NCBI RefSeq assembly: GCF_009911795.1
Contig: NZ_CP047898.1
Coordinates: 2,294,001 to 2,358,000, forward strand
DNA: 64,000 nucleotides
Direction: 5' to 3'
From: Pseudarthrobacter psychrotolerans
GTDB lineage: Bacteria; Actinomycetota; Actinomycetes; Actinomycetales; Micrococcaceae
Shown here one piece after another: positions 25,271 to 33,902 of this stretch (the stretch's first letter is position 1; each line of letters opens with the position of its first letter). Position numbers and translations under genes: made by a program. The notes under the pieces were generated by a model, which searched no databases, had not been told where the DNA came from, and saw nothing but the letters and a program-made list of their open reading frames with translations.

Positions 25271-27432
25271 GTAGGGTCGGGCCGGAGCGCGATACCGGGA
25301 TTACTCCCGGCTCGTTTCTCCGACCCGCCCTCCGCACCGGACGTGCGACTCTCATCGCATCCGGCGCTCCACGGATAGCCACTTACCCAATACTGGCAGC
25401 CCACGGCGTAGGGATATTGTGTGCCCGCCACCGATACCTCGTTACTGCTATTGAGGCGGTGTCGAACATCGTGGTCCCCTCGGCCTGTGGCTGGTTTCCG
25501 GGCCTTCCTGTCAGGAAGCGCCGATAGAGTTCCCGCCACGTAATGCATGGGTGTCGCTTGCGGATCCATTGGGTCACCCGGTGCCAAACAAAAGCATCGA
25601 GATACCCGAAGGTCGCCTTGGAAACCCCGTGACGGAAATAGTTGCACCAGCCACGCACCACCGGATTGAGCTGGCGGAGCAAGACTTCAAGCGAGGGGTG
25701 CTCCGCTCGACGTGTCAGTGCCCGCACCTTCCCGAGAATCGTCAACAAAGACTTCTTCGACGGGTAGGTGTAGACACTCATCTTCTGTGTTCCTTTCTTG
25801 CGTCGCCGCTGGATGTGAAAACCAAGAAAGTCGAAGCCCTCATCAATATGGCAAACCCGGGACTTGGCCACGGAGACCTTCAACCCCAACGGGGCAATCA
25901 CCTCCGCAACCTCGTCCCAGAGCGCCTCCGCATGGGACTTGTCACCTGCCACCATGATCACGAAATCATCCGCATAGCGGACGATACGATAGGTCGCCCC
26001 GCCGCGTTTCCGGTGGGCTTCCCTGCGGTACGGGGTGCCGTGGGCATCCCATTTATCGCAGAAATGCTTATCCAAGACCGTCAAGGCGATATTGGCCAGA
26101 AGCGGCGAAATGATTCCTCCCTGCGGTGTCCCGGTGCCAGAAGCCCGGAGCTTCCCCTCGGCAGACATGATGCCCGCCTTCAGGAACCTGCCGATCAGGG
26201 TCAGCACGCGCTTGTCAGTGACTCGCCTGCGCACTTCGGCAATGACTGCCGAGTGCTTCAGCTCGTCAAAACATGCCTGAATATCGGCCTCGAACACCCA
26301 GTGATACCTGCGGGTGCCCAATGCATGTATCTCGGCAATCGCATCCTGAGCCCGACGATTCGGGCGGAAACCGTAACTCACCGGTTTGAAATCCGCCTCG
26401 AAAATCGGTTCCAGCACCAAGGCCAGGGACGCCTGCACCACCCGGTCCCTCGCGGTGGGAATGCCGAGCCGTCGAAGTTTGCTGCTGCCCGGTTTGGGGA
26501 TCAAACGTTCCCTCACCGGCAACGGGACAAACGTCCGGGACCTAACCAGCTCCCTGACTTCGTCCAAAAACTCCTCGGTTTCGGCACCGCCACCGATCAG
26601 GGCCGGAATGCGCCGGTCAACCCCGGCCGTTCGGGCGCCCTTATTACTTTTGACCCGTCCCCACGCAACGGTGAGGAAATCCCGGTCATAGACGAGGTTG
26701 AACACATCGTCGAAAAGACGGTCAGGATCACTGACCGCCCAGTGGTGCAGTTTCGTCTGCATCGCACGTACCCGCACGGTTGCCTCATCGAGGTCAGCCC
26801 ATCGCGGTTCACCGGTATTCACCAATGCCTCCGTTCCTTGCAGTAGCTACTGCGTCGTATCCGCTGGGGCCCTTCGCCATGTACGGGGCTTTCCCCCGCT
26901 CGGACTACTACGGCCCCTCCGCCCCGTCATGCCGCGATCAGCGGACAACACGCTCACCCGCGCCGGTTTCCCTGGATGGGGAACAAGGGCGGGGACAGCA
27001 CGACGGTTCCCACGTTCACTGCTTACCGATTGGCAGGCTAGGTGCCCAGCTATGCCCCTGCGATATCGCCACGGGCTACGCCGCAGGCTTTCACCGTGGC
27101 CTCGAATGCCAACGACCTTAACCGACATCCAAGTTCCCACCCCGTAATGAGGAGGTGGTACGCATCGCAGGCCAGCCCATATCCACCGAATTTGAGCTGG
27201 CGGGAGACTTGAGGAGCGTTTAGCACTGGTTCCTCTCGTACACCTTCCTGCCTTGCTTGCCGGACCCGACCCATTCGGTAGTGCTGGTCCGTCCCGGCGT
27301 TGTCGGGGCTGCTTGCCACCCTTCCCGGTGTTTCCTCAGGTCAGGCTGCCCCCAGCTTCCTCATGCTGCTGCGACAGCACAAAGGCGAAGGTCTTCCACC
27401 TCCGCTCGGTAAAACAGCGCCTCGTGGCGCAC
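25271..27432 (-). mobile_element. group II intron inserted in the IS30 transposase gene
   Basis: The 5' boundary GTGCGCC follows ...GAAGGGGACCTC of the exon at 27433. The 3' boundary ...CCGACCCTAC precedes ATCATCGGC at 25270. Length is 2162 bp. Domain V is recognisable at 25330-25369 (GAGCGCCGGATGCGATGAGA, then GTCGCACGTCCGGTGCGGAG), followed by a domain VI-like hairpin. Domains I-III would occupy 26826-27432, upstream of the maturase ORF in domain IV. All parts seem intact, so self-splicing competence is plausible. Confidence 0.88.
25383..26825 (-). CDS. ltrA: group II intron reverse transcriptase/maturase
   Basis: This 480-residue protein contains RT blocks GIPTARDRVVQASLALVLEP, VSYGFRPNRRAQDAI, ADIQACFDELKH and the catalytic YADD (IVRYADDFVIM), then maturase domain X (LNPVVRGWCNYFRHGVSKAT). 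No C-terminal HNH endonuclease motif is seen, so mobility would be endonuclease-independent. It lies in intron domain IV; a few hundred bases upstream belong to the ribozyme core. Confidence 0.93.
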   Translation of the reverse strand: MVNTGEPRWADLDEATVRVRAMQTKLHHWAVSDPDRLFDDVFNLVYDRDFLTVAWGRVKSNKGARTAGVDRRIPALIGGGAETEEFLDEVRELVRSRTFVPLPVRERLIPKPGSSKLRRLGIPTARDRVVQASLALVLEPIFEADFKPVSYGFRPNRRAQDAIAEIHALGTRRYHWVFEADIQACFDELKHSAVIAEVRRRVTDKRVLTLIGRFLKAGIMSAEGKLRASGTGTPQGGIISPLLANIALTVLDKHFCDKWDAHGTPYRREAHRKRGGATYRIVRYADDFVIMVAGDKSHAEALWDEVAEVIAPLGLKVSVAKSRVCHIDEGFDFLGFHIQRRRKKGTQKMSVYTYPSKKSLLTILGKVRALTRRAEHPSLEVLLRQLNPVVRGWCNYFRHGVSKATFGYLDAFVWHRVTQWIRKRHPCITWRELYRRFLTGRPGNQPQAEGTTMFDTASIAVTRYRWRAHNIPTPWAASIG

Positions 27433-28197
27433 GAGGTCCCCTTCCCAGTGCCCCGGGACCGCCCGGTCCTGGACCTCGGCCGGGCGTTCACTGATCTTGA
27501 ACGCCTCCTTGTAGGGGCTGTTCTTGGTCCTGTCCGCGGTATGGGGAACGCGTTGCTTCCGCTTCAGGCTGAGCTTCTCGGCCAGGTCTGCCCGCAGACT
27601 TCCGCGGGCCTGGACGTACAGTGCCTGGTAGATCGTCTCGTGGCTCACCTGCATAGTCTGGTCATCAGGGAAGTAAAACGCCAACATCGACGAGATCAGT
27701 TTCGGGCTCCACCCGTCATCCATCCACACCGCGATCAGCCGGCACGGGTCCTCGTCCTGGACAAGCCTCAAGGGCTTGGGCCGGCGCCTGGCCTGATGCG
27801 CCTTCGCGTGGGCAGAGGAGGCGTGATAGACCCCGTCCTCCCCGGTATGCCGTTTCACCTCCCGCCAGACCACCGACTTGTCCCGACCAATCGCCTCCCC
27901 AATATCCGCGTAGCTGCGCCCACACCGACGGCCCATCTGGATCATCCCCCGATCATCCAAACTCAACGCCCGGCCACCCGGGCCTTCCGCCGTAGGCGCC
28001 GGATCTGCAAGACCCCCGACGCGGCCCCTGTTCACACTCATCATCAGACCAGACTGGGCCCACCAGGTTCCCCCGGTCCGATGTGGGGTCCCGACGCGCC
28101 GGGAAGCGGCGAGAATCGACATCCCTCCACACACCAAGTCAACAAACTCGTCGCGGGCACTCTGAGGAAATGACCTGACCATAAAACGCTCCTTCAA
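27433..28197 (-). CDS. IS30 transposase, 5' exon
   Basis: Starting at ATG 28197, it has the N-terminal HTH (SQSARDEF-like MVRSFPQSARDEFVDLVCGG), a second HTH (CGRSYADIGEAIGRDKSVVW, REVKRH) and the WSPKLISSMLAFYFPD, VSHETIYQALY block. It ends GHWEGDL at the intron insertion point. Without splicing, translation continues into the intron (VRHEALFYRAEVEDL...) and stops at 27361. Confidence 0.88.
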
Positions 28198-28360
28198 TCA
28201 GAGCGTTGCTACGACCATATGACTTGCCGGGTGAACGCCCCAATCTGTTGCGACTCCTGCACTTCATTCGCTGGTTACTCAGCTTCTCAGTTGGGCGCGC
28301 CATGCACAGGTCGAAATCTTCGGAATCCTGCACAGGAAGCCTCGCAAGTAGTATGGAAAC

Positions 28361-29473
28361 ATGAAGAAGGATTCGACCCTCCCGACTGTCGTGATAGCAA
28401 TGAATGCCTTCCGAGAAGGCGGATCACAAACCTATGCGTTCACCTTGGCCCGAATGCTCAAGGACTATGGAATACGTCCCGTTCTCATCGCCAAGCCCGG
28501 CCCATGGTTTAGCGAAGCTAGAGAATCCGCCGACGCCATCCGAGTAATTTGGCGCGAAGGAACCTCGTTGGACTCGTCGGGGCCGTTGAAGCGTGTACTC
28601 CTGCGAGCTATGGAAACACTGAGCGCGATCCGGTTGTCCAGGCTAATTATGGGATCTGCACTCGTGATCAGCTCGCAACCCGGACCAACAGCCTTCTTCT
28701 CCTCCAAGAGCCAAAAGTACTGGCCCGGCATTCCTCGGGTTGCTCTCGTTCACGGCACAACCCCCGTGGAGTGGCCATTCTATGACCACCAAAATACCGT
28801 TGAGGGATTGACTCGACTCTTAGCGGCAACCCCCGAGACCTCGGCATTCCTTCGGCAGAGCGTTTCTGGTTTGACTGTGGACGAAATTGGCAATCTCTTC
28901 CGGGCTAATCTCTATTGGGGATCAGATTTGGATACCGTCATCCAAAAATATGATTCTTCTGGACCTGTTATCTTCTTAGGCACGTTAACGCCCAATAAGG
29001 TAGGGCCGATATCTGCGCTCTTCGACGCAATATCAACTCTTGACCGAAAACTAGTAGTTGTAGGTGGCGGCCCTAACGAATCAGCGCTTCGCAGTATTGT
29101 GACCGATAATGGCTGGGGAAATGACATTACCTTTGCTGGGGCCGTCAGCGATCCCCGGCCTTGGATACAAAAATCTTCGCTTGTAGTAACGGCGGGAAGA
29201 GGTGCGATAGAAAGCATGGCCGGAGGGAGACCCACCCTGGTCGCAACCAGTGACGGCGTTCACGGCATTGCTCGCCTCGACAACTTAACCGAGTTGGCAA
29301 ACTTTAACTTCACCGGGAGGACTCCTTCAAGTCAATATCCGGCATCTGAATCCATGGTTCAACACCTCCAAGAGGGACTCTCCATGCAGCGTCACGAACG
29401 ACTGGATATCGCCAGACTGATGAATAGTGTTGGCTCCTTGGATGCAATTGTGAGTGCCGTACATGGCGCTTGA
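28361..29473 (+). CDS. glycosyltransferase family 4 protein
   Basis: This 370-residue GT-B enzyme has N-terminal AFREGGSQTYAFTLARMLKD (acceptor-side loop). Its C-terminal Rossmann half carries IFLGTLTPNKVGPISALFDA, LVVVGGGPNESALRSIV and the donor-binding SSLVVTAGRGAIESMAGGRP. Codon usage is more AT-rich than in flanking genes, suggesting acquisition with the locus. It overlaps the flippase start by about 11 bp. It would add a sugar to the lipid-linked repeat unit on the cytoplasmic face. Confidence 0.85.
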   Translation: MKKDSTLPTVVIAMNAFREGGSQTYAFTLARMLKDYGIRPVLIAKPGPWFSEARESADAIRVIWREGTSLDSSGPLKRVLLRAMETLSAIRLSRLIMGSALVISSQPGPTAFFSSKSQKYWPGIPRVALVHGTTPVEWPFYDHQNTVEGLTRLLAATPETSAFLRQSVSGLTVDEIGNLFRANLYWGSDLDTVIQKYDSSGPVIFLGTLTPNKVGPISALFDAISTLDRKLVVVGGGPNESALRSIVTDNGWGNDITFAGAVSDPRPWIQKSSLVVTAGRGAIESMAGGRPTLVATSDGVHGIARLDNLTELANFNFTGRTPSSQYPASESMVQHLQEGLSMQRHERLDIARLMNSVGSLDAIVSAVHGA

Positions 29474-30731
29474 TCCGAAATTTCGCGGTTACTCTGTAAC
29501 TTTTGGTAGCCGCATCGGAGTTATTATTTTGACCGCAGCCGCTGGAATTCTCTCCGCGCGGCTCTTGGGCCCCTCGGACAAAGGTGCCTACACCGTAGCC
29601 ACGCTCCTACCCTCCTTACTGAGCACAATCGCAATGCTCGCAGGCCCTCAGCTAGTGCTAACGGATGTCAGCAAGACCGGGCAGGTAGGGAGTCGACTTG
29701 ACAAGCTCCTACGATGGTCACTGGCGATTGCCTTCTCGAGTGCGGCCATTTGCCTCATCTTCCAAGTCAGTTCTCAGCCCCCTCCGCTAAGCGGCGCCCT
29801 CGTCCTGAGCAGTGCAGTGGCGGTTGTGGCTCCGGCGCTTATTACGCCGGAATACTTCGCTTCGACACTTCAGGCAAGAAACAAATTTGGGGCCTTAGCC
29901 GTTCTCAGGCTTTGTCAAATAGCCGTGCCTGGAACACTAATGATATTCGGCGTACTGCTGGGGCAGCTTATCGGCGCCATGACTGGGTTCATTGCTGGGT
30001 CCTTGATTGTGGGCGTCACCTGTTTGATTCTTTGGAGAAAAGTACATCGCTTTCAAGATGCTGGAATTGGCGGCGAGAGAATACCGTGGAAATACGTATT
30101 CCTGACCAACCTCACGCTAATAGTCCTATTCCTTTCCTATCGAATCGATGTACTGATCCTCAATGCCGCAAGTTCGGCACATGAGGTCGGGGTCTATTCT
30201 GCTGGCGTCGCCGTGGCAGAACTTGTCCTAGTAGTGGCCATGTCAGCCGCCGTAGTCCGGGCGCCATTCTATGCGCGACACCCGATGAGGCCGCTTCGAC
30301 GGGACGCTTGGCTAGTATTAGGATTGTCGGCATTTACAGCATTTTCCATAGCCGCCATTTGCCCGTTGCTGGTAACAACTCTTTTTGGTCCAGAATATCA
30401 AGGCGCGATTCCCACCATTTGGATACTGTTACCCGGCATTTCCATATTGGCCGTCTATCGCTTTGTCTCAAATGCTGAGCTGGTCAGAGGGCATAAGCTC
30501 GGAATTCTCTATTCATGCCTTATTTCAATTGCGTGTGACGTAACCCTTGTAATAATTCTGTCGCCAAACTGGGGCGCCTTGGGCGCCGCTGCCGCGGGAT
30601 CGATATCCTATGCAGCCGGGCTTGGCTATCTTCTCCTTCATAGAAGCCTTCGTGGCGCTCCTAGATTCAAACCGGGAGTTCACTATGCCTCGAGAAGTGA
30701 AGCGAGACTACCTCGAGAGGTTAAGGCCTAG
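29463..30731 (+). CDS. Wzx-type polysaccharide flippase
   Basis: The ATG at 29463 overlaps the end of the glycosyltransferase gene; an in-frame start 9 bp upstream is possible. The 422-residue protein has about 12-14 hydrophobic helices and the N-terminal LLGPSDKGAYTVATLLPSLL motif typical of the MATE/MOP exporter superfamily. A cytoplasmic-charged C-terminal tail follows (PRFKPGVHYASRSEARLPRE). It would translocate undecaprenyl-linked repeat units. Its 3' end abuts the ISL3/IS21 debris. Confidence 0.88.
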   Translation: MALDPKFRGYSVTFGSRIGVIILTAAAGILSARLLGPSDKGAYTVATLLPSLLSTIAMLAGPQLVLTDVSKTGQVGSRLDKLLRWSLAIAFSSAAICLIFQVSSQPPPLSGALVLSSAVAVVAPALITPEYFASTLQARNKFGALAVLRLCQIAVPGTLMIFGVLLGQLIGAMTGFIAGSLIVGVTCLILWRKVHRFQDAGIGGERIPWKYVFLTNLTLIVLFLSYRIDVLILNAASSAHEVGVYSAGVAVAELVLVVAMSAAVVRAPFYARHPMRPLRRDAWLVLGLSAFTAFSIAAICPLLVTTLFGPEYQGAIPTIWILLPGISILAVYRFVSNAELVRGHKLGILYSCLISIACDVTLVIILSPNWGALGAAAAGSISYAAGLGYLLLHRSLRGAPRFKPGVHYASRSEARLPREVKA

Positions 30732-30830
30732 CCCCGGGCTAGCCCTGACCAAGCGCCAATATTCTTGCTTCATGGTTGGGGTTGTAACGTGCGCTGCTTG
30801 AGGCGGACCGAGATGATATGCGTTGGTACT

Positions 30831-30850
30831 GTTTTCGGTTGGCACTAACA
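30831..30850 (-). mobile_element. IS21-type terminus remnant
   Basis: On the minus strand it reads TGTTAGTGCCAACCGAAAAC, matching the IS21 terminus at 1064-1082 (TGTTAACGCCAACCGAAAA) at most positions. No istAB gene accompanies it, so it is a solo end, lying at the broken edge of the ISL3 pseudogene. Confidence 0.55.
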
Positions 30851-31525
30851 ATGCCTATCGGGTCATCGGAGGCGAAGACTTCGGCCCAGTGGTGGTGGGC
30901 GACGCTCGCGCTCAGCGTGTCACCGGCGCGCAGGAAGATCCTCTGGCGTGACCAGTGCGATGAGACGGAAGTGATCAACGGCGACACCGCTTCGGGAAAC
31001 CGCGTCCGAGGGCTCAGTCCGTCCACGTCGTGCAGTGTGTTGAGGCAGGCTTCGTTCGACGCGGCACTGACGCGTCCACCACGAGACCCCGGACGCCGCG
31101 GCAGTCTCGGACACGCCCAGCAGGAACGGATCACCGCGTCAATGACGTGGGCCCGGACCGGTGGATCGGGGCCGGCGCGGGACCTGGGGGTGGATTCGAA
31201 GAAGGACGGGCGCGGGCAAGCCTGTTCCTCGCAATACCAGCGGTACTTGGACCAGAAGACCTCCACAACGCCGGAAATCTGGGTGTCCACGAACCGCTGG
31301 ACGCGACGATTCCTTGCGCCGCGATGCCCCGCCACGACAAGTCAGGCAGCCAGGTGGCTAGCCGGATACGACGATGATCCGGCGCCTGCGGTCGTCCAGG
31401 ACGGCGCCCGAGACGTCGTGGTAGCCATTCAGATTGAAGATGCCGGTGTCACCCTCAGCCGACGCCCCGGTAGGATCGAGAAGGTCTCGAGATACTGTTC
31501 CAGGTTGAATGCTAGACACACTCAT
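30851..31525 (-). pseudogene. ISL3-family transposase remnant, multiply frameshifted
   Basis: Three minus-strand frames contain ordered ISL3 blocks: MSVSSIQPGTVSRDLLDPTG, GIFNLNGYHDVSGAVLDDRR, RRIIVVSG; then RRVQRFVDTQISGVVEVFWS, KYRWYCEEQACPRPSFFEST; then VSETAAASGVSWWTRQ and a residual DVDGLSPRT. The zinc-binding N-terminus, HTH region and their order identify the family. The DDE core is gone. The remnant fills most of the 930-bp space between the Wzx gene and the next glycosyltransferase; 31526-31658 holds only a weak hairpin. Confidence 0.8.
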
Positions 31526-31592
31526 CCCCGCAGGTCCCCGGGCAGCGCCCATATTTCAAAATACAACACGGAATCAATTCGCTGGATATGTT

Positions 31593-31614
31593 CCCCGCCG
31601 CGCTGGTGGCGGGG
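31593..31614. terminator. possible hairpin terminator for the leftward glycosyltransferase operon
   Basis: CCCCGCC (31593-31599) pairs with GGCGGGG (31608-31614) 45 bp beyond the stop at 31659. The stem is short and GC-rich without a T-run, so the call is tentative. Confidence 0.35.
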
Positions 31615-31658
31615 CGGGTGTTTATCGGCGTATTCTCATCCGTTGGACGCTGCCGCCT

Positions 31659-32741
31659 TCAGCCGCGCAACGGATTCTTTTCCCCAGTTACGCCTTCCAA
31701 CATAATGTCGACGGCTCGGGTTGCATTGGAGGAGGATCCAAACTGGGTTCGCGCCATGTCGCGCGAATATCCCTCAGGACCGCCCCGTCTGACCTCCTCC
31801 ACGGCATGCCGGATCTCCGCGCTCCAGTGATCATCCTCAACAGCCGAAATAGCAGGGAACTCTTCGCTTAGCCGACGATTTATCCCCACGGGAGAAACAA
31901 CCGCACGCAAGCCAGCGCAGAGGTAAAGAATCGCTTTATAGCCAGATTTGCCACGTTCCCATTGCGTATCAGGCAGAGGCATGAGCCCTATGCTGGCCCG
32001 CGCAAGCAAATCTCGCTCAGCGTCGCTGGTCCACCTTGCTGCGAACAGTCGAGGATGGGGCTCCAGTTCGTTTATGTTTGCGCCACCCAATATGTGCAGT
32101 TCGAGGTCGTCCTCTTCGCACAATTGCAATACGTCCGGGAGAATACCTTTGATGCTCCCGAGCGTACTTTGGCTCCCTGTCCACATAATGATAATTTTGT
32201 CGTTCTTCTGTCGGACAATATCAAACGTTTCAGGCGGGGGGCACGTCGGGCTCACGAAGGATATAGCACTGTCCCGACCGAACTTTTCTTTCAACATTTC
32301 ATTTCCGCAGAAAATCACATCAAAAATCGTCGAAAACTCTGACGCCTTGGTTGGATTCCGGAGAAACTGTCGCCAGTCACGAGTGTGAGTGGGGGCTGCG
32401 TAGATGGCATCATCGACATCCAAAATAGAAATCCGAGAATTTTTGGCGCCCATCTGTTCGAATAACGGCGTAAAAAAGGGGAAGGCTTCCCTATGGACGA
32501 TAAGAATATCGCAGCGTCTCGCAAGAAGAAGCAAGCGCGCAAGAATACCCACTAACAAAACAACCAAGACGTAGGCTCGGTCCAACGGGGAGCCATTCTT
32601 GCGGCCAAATGCGCTATCCGACAACAACTGATGAACACGTACTTCGATGCCGCGCCGACGCATCTCGGAAACAAGCGGCTCGATTCGAAGGCGCCGACTG
32701 GCATCGGCGACTGGATACGTGGTCAGTACGTGCGCCCGCAT
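31659..32741 (-). CDS. glycosyltransferase family 4-like protein
   Basis: From ATG 32741 (MRAHVLTTYPVADASRRLRI) the product is 360 residues. The start overlaps the upstream glycosyltransferase stop in TAATG, favouring it over the in-frame codon at 32768. C-terminal GT-B features include IIIMWTGSQSTLGSIKGILP, LHILGGANINEL and the donor-site RASIGLMPLPDTQWERGKSG, YKAILYLCAG. A hydrophobic stretch (AYVLVVLLVGILARLLLLAR) may dock it to the membrane. It probably acts late in repeat-unit assembly. Confidence 0.85.
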   Translation of the reverse strand: MRAHVLTTYPVADASRRLRIEPLVSEMRRRGIEVRVHQLLSDSAFGRKNGSPLDRAYVLVVLLVGILARLLLLARRCDILIVHREAFPFFTPLFEQMGAKNSRISILDVDDAIYAAPTHTRDWRQFLRNPTKASEFSTIFDVIFCGNEMLKEKFGRDSAISFVSPTCPPPETFDIVRQKNDKIIIMWTGSQSTLGSIKGILPDVLQLCEEDDLELHILGGANINELEPHPRLFAARWTSDAERDLLARASIGLMPLPDTQWERGKSGYKAILYLCAGLRAVVSPVGINRRLSEEFPAISAVEDDHWSAEIRHAVEEVRRGGPEGYSRDMARTQFGSSSNATRAVDIMLEGVTGEKNPLRG

Positions 32742-33706
32742 TAGTTTTTCAGAAATTGTTTTCTCCAATATTCATCAGAACCGACCACTGTTGAGGCCAG
32801 TGCCGCCGCATAACCCCGCGATTTTGCAAATAATACCTCACGCTGGGAGCCAGACGATATTACCGCTGCGAGGCCAGCGCCCACGAAGTGACTTAATGTG
32901 CTTATCCAAGTTGCCAATAAAATTAGCGTTCTACGGGTCCCCGTTTCAAACTTCCGATGGTATCGCCTGCGACTGTTCTCAATCCAGAAAGTAGTCGCGG
33001 TCCTGTAACTTTTCGCAGTGCCTTCGCCATCATGTATCGCCGTATGGTCGGAAATGGCCAGGATTTTACCCTCGCTCTTCAGCCTTGCGCACAAGTCGAC
33101 ATCCTCGAAGTACATCGCAAAGTCTGTGTCAAACCCCCCCACTCTGTGCATGATCTCCGTTTCGACGGCCAGTACGGCTGCGGCGGGTTGGTCGACTTGC
33201 ACGATCCCCTGCCCAACAGGGACTCGAACCAGTGTCGACCATCGGCTATCAGGTTTCCTATCAGCACCGACGACTCGCGCGCACTCCGTGCGCAAGGATG
33301 GAAAGCTTCGGAATGAGAGTTGCTCACTCCCATCGGGAAAGACCAGTATGGGTGCGGCAGCTACCGCGCCTTCAGATCGGACCGTTTCGGCCAAGGCCTG
33401 CAGAGTTGAACCAGGTAGGGTGACGTCTGGATTCAATATGACGAATGTATCAAATGACGCCCGCAGAAGATTTGCATTGTGCCCGGCGCCAAAACCGACG
33501 TTCTTCGGACTCTTATGAATTTGAACGTGCTGTGGCCAAGTTAATTCGGGGCATGGCTGGACGCCGTTGTCTAAGACCAATATTTCATATGGCCCACCCA
33601 CGTAACCGTCCATGATCGACCGAATGCATTTAATCGTTCGCTCCCAAGTGTTGTATGTAACAATACTTATCGAAATACCAGGCCGAACATTATCAGTTGG
33701 TGTCAT
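32741..33706 (-). CDS. glycosyltransferase family 2 (rhamnosyltransferase-like)
   Basis: This 321-residue GT-A enzyme begins MTPTDNVRPGISISIVTYNT. It has the nucleotide-binding SIVTYNTWERTIKCIRSI, DXD-like LNPDVTLPGSTLQAL, and the ED acceptor motif (GGFDTDFAMYFEDVDLCARL). The architecture is that of dTDP-rhamnosyl transferases. The C-terminus has a hydrophobic segment (TLILLATWISTLSHFVGAGL). A TTG start at 33730 is possible. It is translationally coupled to the following GT4. Confidence 0.87.
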   Translation of the reverse strand: MTPTDNVRPGISISIVTYNTWERTIKCIRSIMDGYVGGPYEILVLDNGVQPCPELTWPQHVQIHKSPKNVGFGAGHNANLLRASFDTFVILNPDVTLPGSTLQALAETVRSEGAVAAAPILVFPDGSEQLSFRSFPSLRTECARVVGADRKPDSRWSTLVRVPVGQGIVQVDQPAAAVLAVETEIMHRVGGFDTDFAMYFEDVDLCARLKSEGKILAISDHTAIHDGEGTAKSYRTATTFWIENSRRRYHRKFETGTRRTLILLATWISTLSHFVGAGLAAVISSGSQREVLFAKSRGYAAALASTVVGSDEYWRKQFLKN

Positions 33707-33902
33707 TTTGATCGTCAATTCTGAACGCAATCGGATATATAAATTATGGTGATGAATGTCGTCCTAATAGAATTCCCGACATACTTGAGGGAACGCCCCT
33801 GATCGAATGCAGACCGACGTTCCGAATAATTTTCTCGCCGAAATCCAGCGGTGAGGCCATTTCGACATCGTAGGTTCACCCGTGTCGTGCCCCACTTCGA
33901 AA

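Larger units (their letters stand above)
24805..28226 (-). mobile_element. IS30-family element carrying a group II intron
   Basis: Imperfect terminal repeats lie at 24805-24827 and 28204-28226 (GCGTTGCTCCAACCACTTGA against GCGTTGCTACGACCATATGA, about 19 of 23). They enclose an IS30 transposase split by an intron (25271-27432). Removing the intron leaves about 1.26 kb, a normal IS30 length. The left end lies in E2 fragment 4. Confidence 0.85.

Noticed and set aside
25551..26846. 431-residue plus-strand ORF opposite the intron maturase
   Set aside because: Shadow ORF; the minus strand encodes a canonical YADD reverse transcriptase.
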